Source: an uncultured Erysipelotrichaceae bacterium
GTDB lineage: Bacteria > Bacillota_I > Bacilli_A > RF39 > UBA660
Reading direction: 5' to 3'
Length of the DNA: 64,000 nucleotides
NCBI GenBank assembly: GCA_902768065.1
Contig: CACXJP010000002.1
Coordinates: 17,092 to 81,091, forward strand
Shown: positions 55,524 through 64,000 of the stretch, piece by piece
Numbering within the stretch: the first letter of the stretch is position 1
How the letters are laid out: every line of letters starts with the position of its first letter
Notes under the pieces: model-generated
The model's input: the letters and a program-made list of their open reading frames with translations, nothing else
Database searches by the model: none
Told to the model about the DNA's origin: nothing
Position numbers and translations under genes: made by a program

Positions 55524-56351
55524 TTTATTTACAGAAAATATTCTACCATAAGTAGTAATAACAGTATAACCATTAAATCCCAAATAATAATCTTTATATT
55601 CTGTGTAAGATTCAGATTCTCTGATTGCATACTTACACTCAACATCTGCATATTTTGTACATTCAGCACCATTTTCAGCAGTCATCTTATATATCTTTGA
55701 TTTAGTTTTAACATAAGTAGCAGGACTATTTCCAGCATAATTAAAATCTATTATATCTCCACCATAATCAGAGCTTTTAAATACAACAGATGTACCATAT
55801 ATTCTAAGAGGTAAATTTCTATCTTCCTTTCCTACATTATATATGTATACGTTTCCATTTGAATTCAAAGCATAATATGTACCAGTATTTGCATCAACAG
55901 TTTCAACTTTTAATACACCTAATTGACTTAACAATAAACTATATAATTCATATGAATTATCCTGAGCAGTCACCTCAGTGTAAGGAGTAGAACTATCACC
56001 AGTTAAATAATAAATCTTACCATCAGTAGCCTTAAAAATAGAATTATCAAAAACAGCCGCAACCTCAAGTTTAGTATCAGCTAATTTACAATTTTCTTCA
56101 TTAGAATATGCTCTTTCCATAGATATCTCATATATTTTGCCATCTTCTGTAATAACATGTGAAGGAGTTAAATACTTTATTTTATCATAACTTGTATCTT
56201 CTTTATCTTTAGGAAAAAAAGCATCACAAGAAAATTCAACCCCATAAGAATAACCTTCATGTCTCAAAGATCTTGTAACATCACCTTTACAAGCAGTACA
56301 ACATAAAACAAAAACTAAAAAAACAGTTACCATCATTATAATTTTTTTCAC
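55521..56351 (-). CDS. Putative secreted lipoprotein
   Basis: 276 residues. The N-terminus is a signal peptide with several Cys residues in a lipobox-like setting (FVLCCTACKGDVTRS); the third Cys, preceded by TA, could be the lipidated one. The ectodomain repeats short beta units such as ITEDGKIYEIS, KATDGKIYYLT, NSNGNVYIYN and KTKSKIYKMT, suggesting a beta-propeller-like fold. No known family; its own terminator follows. Confidence 0.5.
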   Translation of the reverse strand: MKKIIMMVTVFLVFVLCCTACKGDVTRSLRHEGYSYGVEFSCDAFFPKDKEDTSYDKIKYLTPSHVITEDGKIYEISMERAYSNEENCKLADTKLEVAAVFDNSIFKATDGKIYYLTGDSSTPYTEVTAQDNSYELYSLLLSQLGVLKVETVDANTGTYYALNSNGNVYIYNVGKEDRNLPLRIYGTSVVFKSSDYGGDIIDFNYAGNSPATYVKTKSKIYKMTAENGAECTKYADVECKYAIRESESYTEYKDYYLGFNGYTVITTYGRIFSVNK

Positions 56352-56401
56352 TATATCACTACCTTCAATAAGAATATATCATAAAAACAAAAGAATTAAA
56401 A

Positions 56402-57241
56402 CTATAATTTTTTTATTATTTCATATATATATTTTACATCCTCATTGTTATAACCGTAATATTTATCAAACAACTTGTTTATATCCTTTGTTTTAGTACT
56501 ATTGTATATTTTAAGTACTTTCTTATAAGCAATATCTATACTTTCACTGTCACTTATAAACTTCTTACTTTCAACTTGCATAATCCCAAGTTTATTCTTT
56601 TTTCCATTAATCTTAAACATAAAATTATCTATATTTCTTCTAACTTTATTTTTATTATTATCTTCATAAATCATAATTGCATATAAAATATTTGAAATAA
56701 CTTTATTATCATGATCACAATCATCATAATAAGTATACTTAAATTTAGCATAATTATTTAAAATGTTATTTACACTCATAACTTTCTTTTCTTTTGAATC
56801 TTTTCTCTGAAGGATTTTTTCATTTTTAAATAAATTATAAAAATATATAATAATCAATAGCCATAAAACAAGTCTAAATTCATTACCACTTAAAAAGACA
56901 TTATTTACTTTATTTATAAATTCTTGATTAATAATAAAACCTGTAATAACAAGCCCAATATAATAATATATACCGCCACTATCATTATCAAAAAAATCTC
57001 TATCAACAATATATGTATTATAAATAATATCAGTTAACATCACAAAAACAAAAACCAAAAAAATATTATCTGTATATCTAATAGAATATCTAAATAATAG
57101 ACCCGAAACAATTATATTAAAAACATTTAGAAAAACAATTTTATCAACTTTACCTAAAGTAATCTTATTATTAATAAACTCAATAGCAAAATAAAATAAA
57201 ACACCACAAAAAATGTATAATATCCAACCAAAGAAACCCAC
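56402..57241 (-). CDS. Polytopic membrane protein with cytoplasmic C-terminus, unknown
   Basis: 279 residues, start GTG at 57241 with GAGGTGAT upstream. Five or six membrane helices occupy residues 1-145; the rest is soluble and helical with a KRxNIDNFMFKINGKKNKLGIMQVESKKF segment. The latter (LGIMQVESKKFISDSESIDIAYKKV) faintly recalls lysozyme-like or transglycosylase motifs but lacks a convincing catalytic Glu. Not assigned. Confidence 0.45.
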   Translation of the reverse strand: MGFFGWILYIFCGVLFYFAIEFINNKITLGKVDKIVFLNVFNIIVSGLLFRYSIRYTDNIFLVFVFVMLTDIIYNTYIVDRDFFDNDSGGIYYYIGLVITGFIINQEFINKVNNVFLSGNEFRLVLWLLIIIYFYNLFKNEKILQRKDSKEKKVMSVNNILNNYAKFKYTYYDDCDHDNKVISNILYAIMIYEDNNKNKVRRNIDNFMFKINGKKNKLGIMQVESKKFISDSESIDIAYKKVLKIYNSTKTKDINKLFDKYYGYNNEDVKYIYEIIKKL

Positions 57242-57294
57242 ACTATCACCTCAATTAATAATCTATTATAAATCTTTAAATATCAAAAGTAAAA

Positions 57295-57591
57295 CTATTT
57301 TTTATCATACTTCTTCAATCTTTTCTTAATTAAGAAAACAAGATCCATAGAACCATTAATCTTGTTTAAAACTAATAAGGCGTCTTGTAATTTAACTTTA
57401 TCACTAACATTATCTTTTACTTTTAGTGCCTCTTCTTTATAATCAAAATCATCAAGAGGATTATCCTTAACAAAACATTTTATATATTCATCTATATCTT
57501 TTAAAACAAATTCTTTAAGAGGATATTCATCCATTAAGCTAACACCATAATATCCTCCAACTAAATACCTATAAATATCTTCTATCTCCAT
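57295..57591 (-). CDS. Hypothetical small protein
   Basis: 98 residues, soluble and helical, acidic start (MEIEDIYRYLVGGYYGVSLMDEYPLKEF) and basic end. GAAGTGATT lies before the ATG at 57591. It is 12 bp behind the SipW-like gene. No family was recognised. Confidence 0.45.
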   Translation of the reverse strand: MEIEDIYRYLVGGYYGVSLMDEYPLKEFVLKDIDEYIKCFVKDNPLDDFDYKEEALKVKDNVSDKVKLQDALLVLNKINGSMDLVFLIKKRLKKYDKK

Positions 57592-57602
57592 AAAATCACT
57601 TC

Positions 57603-58163
57603 TTATATTATTTCATCATCAACTATTTCTTCATTTGCAACTATTTCGATTGCCTTCCTATGCTCTTTTTTTGAAGAAATTACAAAGTCATATACTTGAT
57701 AAATAAATACTAAGAAAATTGGTAAAAAAACAAATGCAATAAATCCTAACTTATCTTCAATTGCTCTCAAAAATCCCCCAATTAATGGTATTTTCAAATA
57801 CTTATTACCTATTACCCTCTCACTAGATATAAGAGAATCATTAACATAATATGCATTATTATTATCAACAGTTACTTTACCTTTCTTTACTACATATCTA
57901 TCTTTTAAGGAAGAATAATAAAAAGTATCTTTTTTATTATCTATCTCTTTACCTTTTCTTATTATAATCAAATCTAAGTTTTTAGAACCACTAACTTCCT
58001 TAGCAATATCTTTATCAACACTAACAAAAACACGATTTCCAATTTCAGTAAATCCAAATCTATTTTTATTTAAGAAAAATAAAGTCATTATAACAACATA
58101 TATTAAAATAATAACTTCTAAAAAACTCCAAATCCCTTTTATTACCTTTTTCATATTCACCAT
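57603..58163 (-). CDS. SipW/S26 signal peptidase-like membrane protein lacking the catalytic motif
   Basis: 186 residues; ATG at 58163 or 58154, neither with a strong ribosome site. Layout matches archaeal/SipW-type signal peptidases: N-terminal helix (about 10-30), a beta domain with IRKGKEIDNKKDTFYY, VTVDNNNAYYVNDSLISSERVIG, then IPLIGGFLRAIEDKLGFIAFVFLPIFLVFIYQVYDFV. Where active enzymes have GSMEPT it reads VSVDKDIA, so the Ser nucleophile appears lost. It may be a structural or regulatory relative. Fold assignment is from pattern only. Confidence 0.5.
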   Translation of the reverse strand: MVNMKKVIKGIWSFLEVIILIYVVIMTLFFLNKNRFGFTEIGNRVFVSVDKDIAKEVSGSKNLDLIIIRKGKEIDNKKDTFYYSSLKDRYVVKKGKVTVDNNNAYYVNDSLISSERVIGNKYLKIPLIGGFLRAIEDKLGFIAFVFLPIFLVFIYQVYDFVISSKKEHRKAIEIVANEEIVDDEII

Positions 58164-58174
58164 CCAAACATAAT

Positions 58175-59440
58175 CTATTTAAAAATATTTTTTATTTTTC
58201 TATAAAGAGCAAAACTTACTCTATACAATTTATATCTTCCTTTATCTATAATCAAATCAAATTCTCCTACTAATTCGTGAACACAAGCATTAAAACCTCT
58301 TTTAAAATCAAACAATCCATATCCTTTAGAATCTTCATTAAAATTACCATCAATTCCATAAAAGTTAAATGCCTTATATCCATTTTTGATGGCATAATCA
58401 ATCATTTCATATTGTAATAAATATTGAGAGTTATATTTCATAAATTGCTTATAACTTGCTCCAAAAAGATAATTAACTTCTCTACCATAAAGCATATACC
58501 ATCCACCAGCAATAATCTTTTCTTCACCATATTCTTTAATTGTATCTTCTAATACTTTTATTTTATTTTCAAAACGTTCTTGTTCCAAATTTAATTCTTT
58601 TAATTGTTTTTCACGTCTAGCATTTTCTTTTAAATTTTTCTTTTTCTCAAGAGTTTCTTTTAAATTTTCTTTAGAAGTATCCAATAATTTCTTAAAATTA
58701 ATTTTTACAAGAAGAACTTTAACTAAATCTTTTTCTTTTAAAATCTTAAACATATTCTGATAATATGATAATGGTCTATCTACAAATTCTCTTCTTTCAG
58801 CAGTATGCTTCATCAAATTTTTAAATTCAAACAAATTATCTAAATCTGCTTCAACAATCTCCAAAGAATTTTTCTTAGAATTATTAATTCTCCACTTTGT
58901 ACTACTTCTCATATTCTTATATGCTTCATCAATTGAATTAAGACCTTCTAAATCCAAAACAGAAATCCATCTAGGTTCCAAATCATCTTTCTTATCTTGA
59001 TCAATATAAAAACCATTATGAACAAATCCTAACTTTTTAAACTCATCCATTAAATCATCTCTTTGAGTATCCGGAACAACTTCTCCATCAACAGTACGTC
59101 CTTGATAATCTATGTATGGATTTATCTTTAAAAATAAAGCATTTTTATCTTTAAGAAATTTTTTTATTTCTTCAGTAAACCTTTCCAAAATCTCAAAATT
59201 ATCATAATCTATTAAAAAACCTCTTGGTGCATAAAACATAGTTTTAAAAAACTTTATTTTCTTTGACAATAACAAAGTAGCCGCAACAACTTTCTTCTTA
59301 TCTTTAAGTCCAACAAAATAATGATCCCAACCATTATCTTTTTTAATTTCAGCCCATAAAGGTTGTTGAAAAAAACTAGTAATCGGACTATTTAATGAAA
59401 ATTCTAAAAATTCTTTTTCTGTTAAAGTAACAAATTCCAT
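58175..59440 (-). CDS. FemAB/FemX-type peptidoglycan bridge aminoacyltransferase
   Basis: 421 residues from the ATG at 59440, with AAGGAGAG upstream; the frame to 59488 is not supported. FFQQPLWAEIKKDNGWDHYFVGLKD and FYAPRGFLIDYDN are typical of the first GNAT-like half. A coiled-coil arm (about 245-300, KLLDTSKENLKETLEKKKNLKENARREKQ) is followed by AGGWYMLYGREVNYLFGAS and AFNFYGIDGNF in the second half. These enzymes use aminoacyl-tRNA to add the first or later residues of the interpeptide bridge, so the cell makes peptidoglycan with branched peptides. Confidence 0.9.
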   Translation of the reverse strand: MEFVTLTEKEFLEFSLNSPITSFFQQPLWAEIKKDNGWDHYFVGLKDKKKVVAATLLLSKKIKFFKTMFYAPRGFLIDYDNFEILERFTEEIKKFLKDKNALFLKINPYIDYQGRTVDGEVVPDTQRDDLMDEFKKLGFVHNGFYIDQDKKDDLEPRWISVLDLEGLNSIDEAYKNMRSSTKWRINNSKKNSLEIVEADLDNLFEFKNLMKHTAERREFVDRPLSYYQNMFKILKEKDLVKVLLVKINFKKLLDTSKENLKETLEKKKNLKENARREKQLKELNLEQERFENKIKVLEDTIKEYGEEKIIAGGWYMLYGREVNYLFGASYKQFMKYNSQYLLQYEMIDYAIKNGYKAFNFYGIDGNFNEDSKGYGLFDFKRGFNACVHELVGEFDLIIDKGRYKLYRVSFALYRKIKNIFK

Positions 59441-59483
59441 GATAATCTCTCCTTGTCTTCCTAGTATCATTATAACATAAAAA

Positions 59484-59511
59484 AACAAAAGATACGCTAA
59501 AACGTATCTAT
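59484..59511 (-). terminator. Terminator behind the ZIP transporter gene
   Basis: GATACG / CGTATC with a CTAAAA-type loop followed by TTTTGTTTTTTT on the minus strand, just after the stop at 59516. Confidence 0.8.
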
Positions 59512-59515
59512 TTTT

Positions 59516-60250
59516 TTATTCAAATAAAGAACTAATTAATATTATTCCAATTCCAAATAATATCCCAATTAAAGATAATTTCTTATTATCACCATGTAAT
59601 ACATGAGGTATAAGCTCAAAAATAACTATATATAGTATCATACCAAGTGTAATACAAATTAGTATACCAATAGCAAAATCACTTATTATAGAACTTATAA
59701 AAAACATTAATAACCCACCAACAAAAGTAGAAAATGTCGCTAACAACAAAGAAATAATTCTATACTTCTTTGGTTCATGTTCCATCGTAGAAGTAATAAT
59801 CATACCCATAGGTATGTTATGAAGTCCTACTCCTAATGCAACAAACATTGCTGTTTTAAATGAATCAATAGAGATACTATAAACAGCCATACCTTCTATA
59901 ACATTATGTAAAACTATCGCAACCAAGGAAACAATTCCAATATGAACAAGATTTTTTTCACTACAATCGTGATGAAATCCATGTTCATGATCATGTTCTG
60001 GAACAAATAAATCTAAAAGTTTAAGAATTACAATTCCTGATAATATTAATAATACAATCCATATTATTGAAATTCCCTTCATATGTTCTAACATTTCGGG
60101 AAATAAATCAAAAACAATTAGAGATGTCATAGTTCCAAGAGCCACTGAAATTGATATATTTTCAATAGTTTTAGTATTCTTAGAAAAGCTGACAACAAGA
60201 CTACCAATAATAAAAAATAGTCCCAATAAAAAAGTAATTAATAACCCCAT
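59516..60250 (-). CDS. ZIP-family divalent metal transporter
   Basis: 244 residues with about eight membrane helices. The His-rich cytoplasmic loop (HDHEHGFHHDCSEK) and the paired metal-binding helices IVLHNVIEGMAVY and GVGLHNIPMGMII (HNxxEG and HNxPxG) identify the ZIP family (ZupT-like), which moves zinc or related metals into the cytoplasm. GAGAGAAGTG precedes the ATG at 60250. Confidence 0.9.
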   Translation of the reverse strand: MGLLITFLLGLFFIIGSLVVSFSKNTKTIENISISVALGTMTSLIVFDLFPEMLEHMKGISIIWIVLLILSGIVILKLLDLFVPEHDHEHGFHHDCSEKNLVHIGIVSLVAIVLHNVIEGMAVYSISIDSFKTAMFVALGVGLHNIPMGMIITSTMEHEPKKYRIISLLLATFSTFVGGLLMFFISSIISDFAIGILICITLGMILYIVIFELIPHVLHGDNKKLSLIGILFGIGIILISSLFE

Positions 60251-60298
60251 AATTTCACTTCTCTCTCAAAATTACAAATTAAATTATAACATAAAAAA

Positions 60299-61354
60299 CT
60301 ATTTTCTAGAAGATTTTTTATATATTAATACTAAATCTTTATCATCCACTGATTCTCCCAAATCAAACTCAAGTACCTCTCCAACAGATAGCTTTGAATC
60401 ATCTAACCATCTAAGTAGTTGAAACTTTCTAAAAAAAGAGAACTTTTCACTGACAGTATTTAACCTAGAATATTTATCGTGAATATTCTTTAATGAAGGA
60501 GTATTCTTTATAAAATTAATAATTCTTGCATACACTAATGGTTTGTCTCTATATCTATATAAATCATTTAAGCAACATCTATACAAATAAGAAACTAATA
60601 CTTTACCATTTTTATTTAAATTATTCTTAATAAGTTCATTTACAGCATCACAATAAACCTTATCATTCCCAGAAAAAACATCCTGATTAAAATACTGATA
60701 AATATTTGTAAGATTAATAAAATCATATTTATCATCAAGTACATTAGGTAGATCTATAATATCAGAATCAACATAATTGATATCAATATCATCAATTCTA
60801 TCTTGAACCTTTCTATAATTATCATCATCAAATAAACTAGTATAATTACGTGCACAATATCTATAAAAATCAGTACCCAAATGACTATTATTCGATGCTG
60901 CTAATCTTCTAAATAAATAATACTTTATTTTTTCACGACCAAACTTCTTTAATAAAGTATCCCAAAATTCTCTTGTATCATCATCTAAAAAATATCTTAA
61001 ATAGCAATACATTTCTTCATTAAACATATCATCATACATAAACCTAATATAATCACTCTTTGAAAAATTGGATATAGCTACTATTTTTAGTTTTACAAAA
61101 TACTTTGCAAGTCTATTAATATCAAAACATGTTATATCATCATAATTACATATTATAGCTTCAACCAATTGGTCACCTGAAGAAACAGGAACCAATGAAG
61201 AGTTATTATTACCATTAAAATATTTCATATAGCCTTTAACATTTTCGGTAGTATTTTGATATATTCTACTATAATTAGTCATTTTATTGAATCTACTAGA
61301 TGAATAATTCAATATTTCTTTTGCTCTATCAATATCATTCTCTAAATCACTCAC
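60299..61354 (-). CDS. Hypothetical protein with G8 tract at its ribosome site
   Basis: 351 residues, start GTG at 61354 seven bases after GGAGG. Soluble, helical, rich in Tyr, Asp and Asn (DDIDINYVDSDIIDLPNVLDDKYDF; YLFRRLAASNNSHLGTDFYRYCARNY). No family was recognised. A run of eight G (C on the plus strand, 61365-61372) lies directly before the GGAGG, which is striking in so AT-rich a genome. Confidence 0.5.
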   Translation of the reverse strand: MSDLENDIDRAKEILNYSSSRFNKMTNYSRIYQNTTENVKGYMKYFNGNNNSSLVPVSSGDQLVEAIICNYDDITCFDINRLAKYFVKLKIVAISNFSKSDYIRFMYDDMFNEEMYCYLRYFLDDDTREFWDTLLKKFGREKIKYYLFRRLAASNNSHLGTDFYRYCARNYTSLFDDDNYRKVQDRIDDIDINYVDSDIIDLPNVLDDKYDFINLTNIYQYFNQDVFSGNDKVYCDAVNELIKNNLNKNGKVLVSYLYRCCLNDLYRYRDKPLVYARIINFIKNTPSLKNIHDKYSRLNTVSEKFSFFRKFQLLRWLDDSKLSVGEVLEFDLGESVDDKDLVLIYKKSSRK

Positions 61355-61414
61355 AGTGATTCCTCCCCCCCCAAAAAAGCAAAAATATTATAATCTATGA
61401 AAAAATCAAAGTCA

Positions 61415-61440
61415 AATAAAAAAAGACCAAATAGTCTTAT
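61415..61440 (-). terminator. Terminator behind tRNA-Leu
   Basis: AAGAC / GTCTT with a loop TATTTG and seven following T on the minus strand, 12 bp behind the tRNA 3' end. Confidence 0.75.
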
Positions 61441-61451
61441 TATTTTATAAA

Positions 61452-61538
61452 TGGTGCTCCCATCCGGACTTGAACCGGAACTCTATTGCTAGAAGCAGAT
61501 TTTGAGTCTGCCGCGTCTACCAATTCCGCCATGGAAGC
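61452..61538 (-). tRNA. tRNA-Leu (anticodon CAA)
   Basis: 87 nt. The acceptor GCTTCCA pairs with TGGGAGC, CCA is encoded, the D-arm has GGCGGAATTGGTAGACGC, the anticodon stem GCAGA / TCTGC holds loop CTCAAAA, so the anticodon is CAA (reads UUG). A long variable arm (TTCTAGCAATAGAGTT) and GGTTCAAGTCC T-loop confirm a class II tRNA-Leu. Confidence 0.95.
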
Positions 61539-61581
61539 ATTGATGACTAAAGAAATTATAACATATAAATAATAAAAATCA

Positions 61582-61608
61582 AATAAAAAAGAGATTAATT
61601 ATCAATCT
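61582..61608 (-). terminator. Terminator behind scpB
   Basis: AAGAGATT / AATCTCTT around GATAATT, followed by TTTTTTATTT on the minus strand; it overlaps the scpB stop codon. Confidence 0.8.
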
Positions 61609-62179
61609 CTTCTATTTCAGAATATTTTGATGTATATAAATCCTTATTATCGTCATCTTCTTTTTCAACACTATTTATAATATCATCAATATTTGGTAAT
61701 TCCTCTATTGATGACAAACCAAAATAATCTAAAAACTCATGTGTTGTTTCATAAAGAATTGGTCTACCAGGCATATCACTTCTCCCACTCTCTTTGATAA
61801 ATCCCTTTGCAACCAATTTTCTTATTATAGAAGTAGACCCAACACCTCTAATAGTATCAACTTGAATTCTAGTTATAGGTTCATTATATGCAATAATTGC
61901 TAAAGTCTCCAATGCAGCCTGACTCAAAAAATTAGTCTCTGGATTTTCTATGAGTTTTTGATAATACTCTTTATGCTCAAACTTTGTAGTTATTTTAAAT
62001 CTATTACCTAAAAAGTCTATCCTTAACCCTCTAGTTTCATCTTCATAATCTTTTTTCAATTCCATTATCAAACTTTTAGCAGTATCTTCATCTACACCTA
62101 AAACATCTTCTATTTGCTCAAGAGTAAGCCCATCTTCTCCAACTACAAATAACAACCCTTCAAGAACAGCCTTATTCAT
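61595..62179 (-). CDS. scpB: Segregation and condensation protein B
   Basis: 194 residues from the ATG at 62179, which overlaps the scpA stop (ATGAATAA) and has GAGGTG nine bases upstream. Two winged-helix domains are visible: VLEGLLFVVGEDGLTLEQIEDVLGV and SQAALETLAIIAYNEPITRIQVDTIRGVGSTSIIRKLVAKGFIKE. ScpB dimers bind ScpA and regulate the SMC condensin ring for chromosome segregation. Confidence 0.95.
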   Translation of the reverse strand: MNKAVLEGLLFVVGEDGLTLEQIEDVLGVDEDTAKSLIMELKKDYEDETRGLRIDFLGNRFKITTKFEHKEYYQKLIENPETNFLSQAALETLAIIAYNEPITRIQVDTIRGVGSTSIIRKLVAKGFIKESGRSDMPGRPILYETTHEFLDYFGLSSIEELPNIDDIINSVEKEDDDNKDLYTSKYSEIEEIDN

Positions 62180-62888
62180 TGTCACTCACCTCGCATATTA
62201 TATCATCAAAATTCTTTTCCTGCTTTATGATTAATTCTCTACTTTTTGCCATCTCAAGTATTGCTAAAAATGTAGCAACAATATATTCCTTAGAAACAAC
62301 AGGAAATAATTCAAAAAAAGAAACTCTCTTTTTATCCTTCAATAATCTCTTAATATCATGTCTTCTAGATGTTACAGATATTTCATTTATAGTAACCTTT
62401 GTATTTAAAGGTTTTTTATCAGCCTTTCTTTGATAATATTTTTGTAAAGCATTAATTAAATCATCCAAAGAAACATCCGCATGTATCTCATGAGATTCTT
62501 CAACATAATTATTAATATTTTCAGGAGTCTTTGTATATATATCTTTTCTCAATAACTCCTTATCTTGTAATAGTTTTGTAATATTCTTATATGCTTGATA
62601 TTCAATTAATCTATTTATCAATTCATCTCTAGGGTCTTCTTCATCTTCTAAAGATTCATCTTTATTATTAGGAAGCAATAATCTAGATTTAATTTCTAAT
62701 AATTCAGAAGCTAAAACTAAATACTCAGAAGATATTTCTAAATTCATCTTTTCCTGCTTATCCAAGAAATCCATATACTGTTTAGTAATCTCTTCTATCT
62801 CAATATTCATTATATCCATCTTTGATTCTTTAATAAGATGAAGTAATAAATCAAGAGGCCCCTCAAAATCATTAATAATAAAATCCAT
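62172..62888 (-). CDS. scpA: Segregation and condensation protein A (kleisin)
   Basis: 238 residues from the ATG at 62888, with GGAGTGATT upstream. FEGPLDLLLHLIKESKMDIMNIEIEEITKQY at the N-terminus is the ScpA signature that contacts the SMC neck; LLEIKSRLLLP follows, and the C-terminal winged helix (VVSKEYIVATFLAILEMAKSRELIIKQEKNF) binds the SMC head. Coupled with scpB. Confidence 0.95.
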   Translation of the reverse strand: MDFIINDFEGPLDLLLHLIKESKMDIMNIEIEEITKQYMDFLDKQEKMNLEISSEYLVLASELLEIKSRLLLPNNKDESLEDEEDPRDELINRLIEYQAYKNITKLLQDKELLRKDIYTKTPENINNYVEESHEIHADVSLDDLINALQKYYQRKADKKPLNTKVTINEISVTSRRHDIKRLLKDKKRVSFFELFPVVSKEYIVATFLAILEMAKSRELIIKQEKNFDDIICEVSDNE

Positions 62889-62921
62889 ATCAATCACTCC
62901 GAACTATATAAATTATACCAA

Positions 62922-62948
62922 AAAAAATAATAGTTTGAAACTATTATT
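62922..62948 (-). terminator. Terminator behind the last membrane-protein gene
   Basis: AATAATAGTTT / AAACTATTATT with a C/G centre and T-rich tail on the minus strand, at the stop codon near 62944. Confidence 0.75.
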
Positions 62949-64000
62949 TATTATAACCATTATTTGTTTGTTTATTATATAAATCACTAGCACAACTATC
63001 TAAGTATAAAACATCAGCTTGATGTGTTGAAAGTGCATTCTTAACCACACTCATTCTTTCATAACGAGTTTTTTGATTATAGTCAAGCAAACCATAAACA
63101 TCATAACCTTTTGCAAATACATATTCATCATTTTTAGATAGTATAGTTGCATCAGTCTTATCAAAAGAATATTCAGAAGCTCCCTCTGTTAAAAGGGCAT
63201 CAAACTCTTCATAACAACAATCTTCTGCCATAGTCTCATTAATAATATAACAAACTCCATCATTTGTATTATTTTTTACTTGTGAATATTTATTAAATAT
63301 AATTGATGGGATAGTCTCAATCCATTTCATTCTAGAATTAACATCACTCAAATTATTTTCTCCAAATAAAGGATCTTTTCGACCAATAATTCTTATTTGT
63401 CTACCATTTTCTAAAGTAATATTACCTAATTGATATACAAAATTACCAAATTCATCACATTTAATTTGACTTTGATATTCACTATCTAATTTATCACTAA
63501 CTAATAAACTATACATAAATGGCTTTGATAGATTATGTGTAAATTCACTAAGTTGTTTACCAGAACTATAACATGTATCATAGTCTCTCTTTTCATATGC
63601 AGATACATAATCACATATTAATTGATAAATTCCTTTTACTCCATGATCAATAAATCCCGAATTATTTACATTTAATTTAACTCCATTATTAATCATCTTT
63701 TCAGAAACAGAATCGCCATTATTCAATAATGATTCATATTTGTCCTTAGCACTTAATAAAGTATAATAAATATCATCATTTACATATTCACTATAATCAT
63801 TAGCATAATTATTTTCACTATAATCACTTACAAAACTATTTTCACTATAATCAAGTGTTGTTGGTTGAGTCATAACATCACTTGAAGTAGTTGGATTATT
63901 TTTACCTTCAAGAGCTCTTTTCTTTCTTTCAGCAAGCTCAATTTGTCCTTCAATACAAGATTTAGTATTTAATACTAAAATACCTCCAACAACAACAATA
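62944..64000 (-). CDS. Membrane-anchored extracellular protein, 5' end beyond the window
   Basis: The frame stays open past the first internal ATG (63873) to the window edge and encodes IVVVGGILVLNTKSCIEGQIELAERKKRALEGKNNPTTSSDV upstream of it, so the true start is outside. A transmembrane helix is followed by a charged segment and an extracellular region with short YSEN repeats, then about 270 residues of mixed helix and strand with YQLGNITLENGRQIRIIGRKDP. At least 352 residues. No family was recognised. Confidence 0.55.
   Translation of the reverse strand, partial: IVVVGGILVLNTKSCIEGQIELAERKKRALEGKNNPTTSSDVMTQPTTLDYSENSFVSDYSENNYANDYSEYVNDDIYYTLLSAKDKYESLLNNGDSVSEKMINNGVKLNVNNSGFIDHGVKGIYQLICDYVSAYEKRDYDTCYSSGKQLSEFTHNLSKPFMYSLLVSDKLDSEYQSQIKCDEFGNFVYQLGNITLENGRQIRIIGRKDPLFGENNLSDVNSRMKWIETIPSIIFNKYSQVKNNTNDGVCYIINETMAEDCCYEEFDALLTEGASEYSFDKTDATILSKNDEYVFAKGYDVYGLLDYNQKTRYERMSVVKNALSTHQADVLYLDSCASDLYNKQTNNGYNK

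Overview
The window is a very AT-rich chromosome segment read with the standard bacterial code: TAA, TAG and TGA all end genes, and AGGAGG-type ribosome sites are common. Nearly all host genes lie on the minus strand. The gene set (pyruvate:ferredoxin oxidoreductase, RecG, ScpA/ScpB, MurG, a FemAB-type cell-wall enzyme, a pseudopilin, BspA-type repeats, T7SS-type toxin genes) suggests an anaerobic, walled, low-GC Bacillota. An uncultured gut Bacilli lineage of the RF39 type is my best guess, by inference only.

Layout. 1-4.9 kb: end of a BspA-like surface protein, a beta-helix surface protein with a small Pro-rich membrane partner, a PiT phosphate transporter with its DUF47 partner, and small membrane proteins. 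4.97-24.26 kb: a mosaic of accessory islands. Four junctions carry a hairpin followed by TTCAGGGGG. Two junctions share a further 140 bp block ending in GGTATCTG repeats like those behind the integrase at 23.0-24.1 kb. The islands hold a PD-(D/E)XK nuclease with a PcfJ-like protein; an ABC transporter with a two-component system and a YhfC-type membrane protease; an SMC/RloC-like ATPase; murG with NUDIX and transglutaminase-like genes; and a MobV integrative mobilizable element. 24.3-31.3 kb: recG, a probable structured ncRNA at 27.12-27.26 kb, an acidic membrane protein and PFOR.

31.4-39.6 kb is the most striking region: a type VII secretion-style toxin locus. In transcription order it has a small helical partner, a DUF4176 protein, and a 1314-residue protein with an ESX-like N-terminus and a C-terminal ADP-ribosyltransferase-like (DUF3626-type) domain. 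A second repeat-plus-ART module follows, separated by one in-frame TAG and then broken by a frameshift at an A7 tract. An ADP-ribosylglycohydrolase, the expected reversing enzyme or immunity factor, comes last. 39.6-51.2 kb: envelope genes (two phosphodiester glycosidases, SGNH hydrolase, a large frameshifted pseudopilin, PssD/PssE-like glycosyltransferase with a GtrA fusion, GT4). 51.2-52.7 kb: an IS110-family element with a candidate bridge RNA. 52.7-64 kb: a Met/Pro/Ala repeat protein, RNA-modification enzymes, a SipW-like protein without its catalytic motif, FemAB, ZIP transporter, tRNA-Leu(CAA), scpB and scpA, and a membrane protein cut by the window end.

The host genes are housekeeping and envelope functions in short, tightly overlapping minus-strand operons. 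The accessory parts are defence-like, resistance-like and competition-like cargo.
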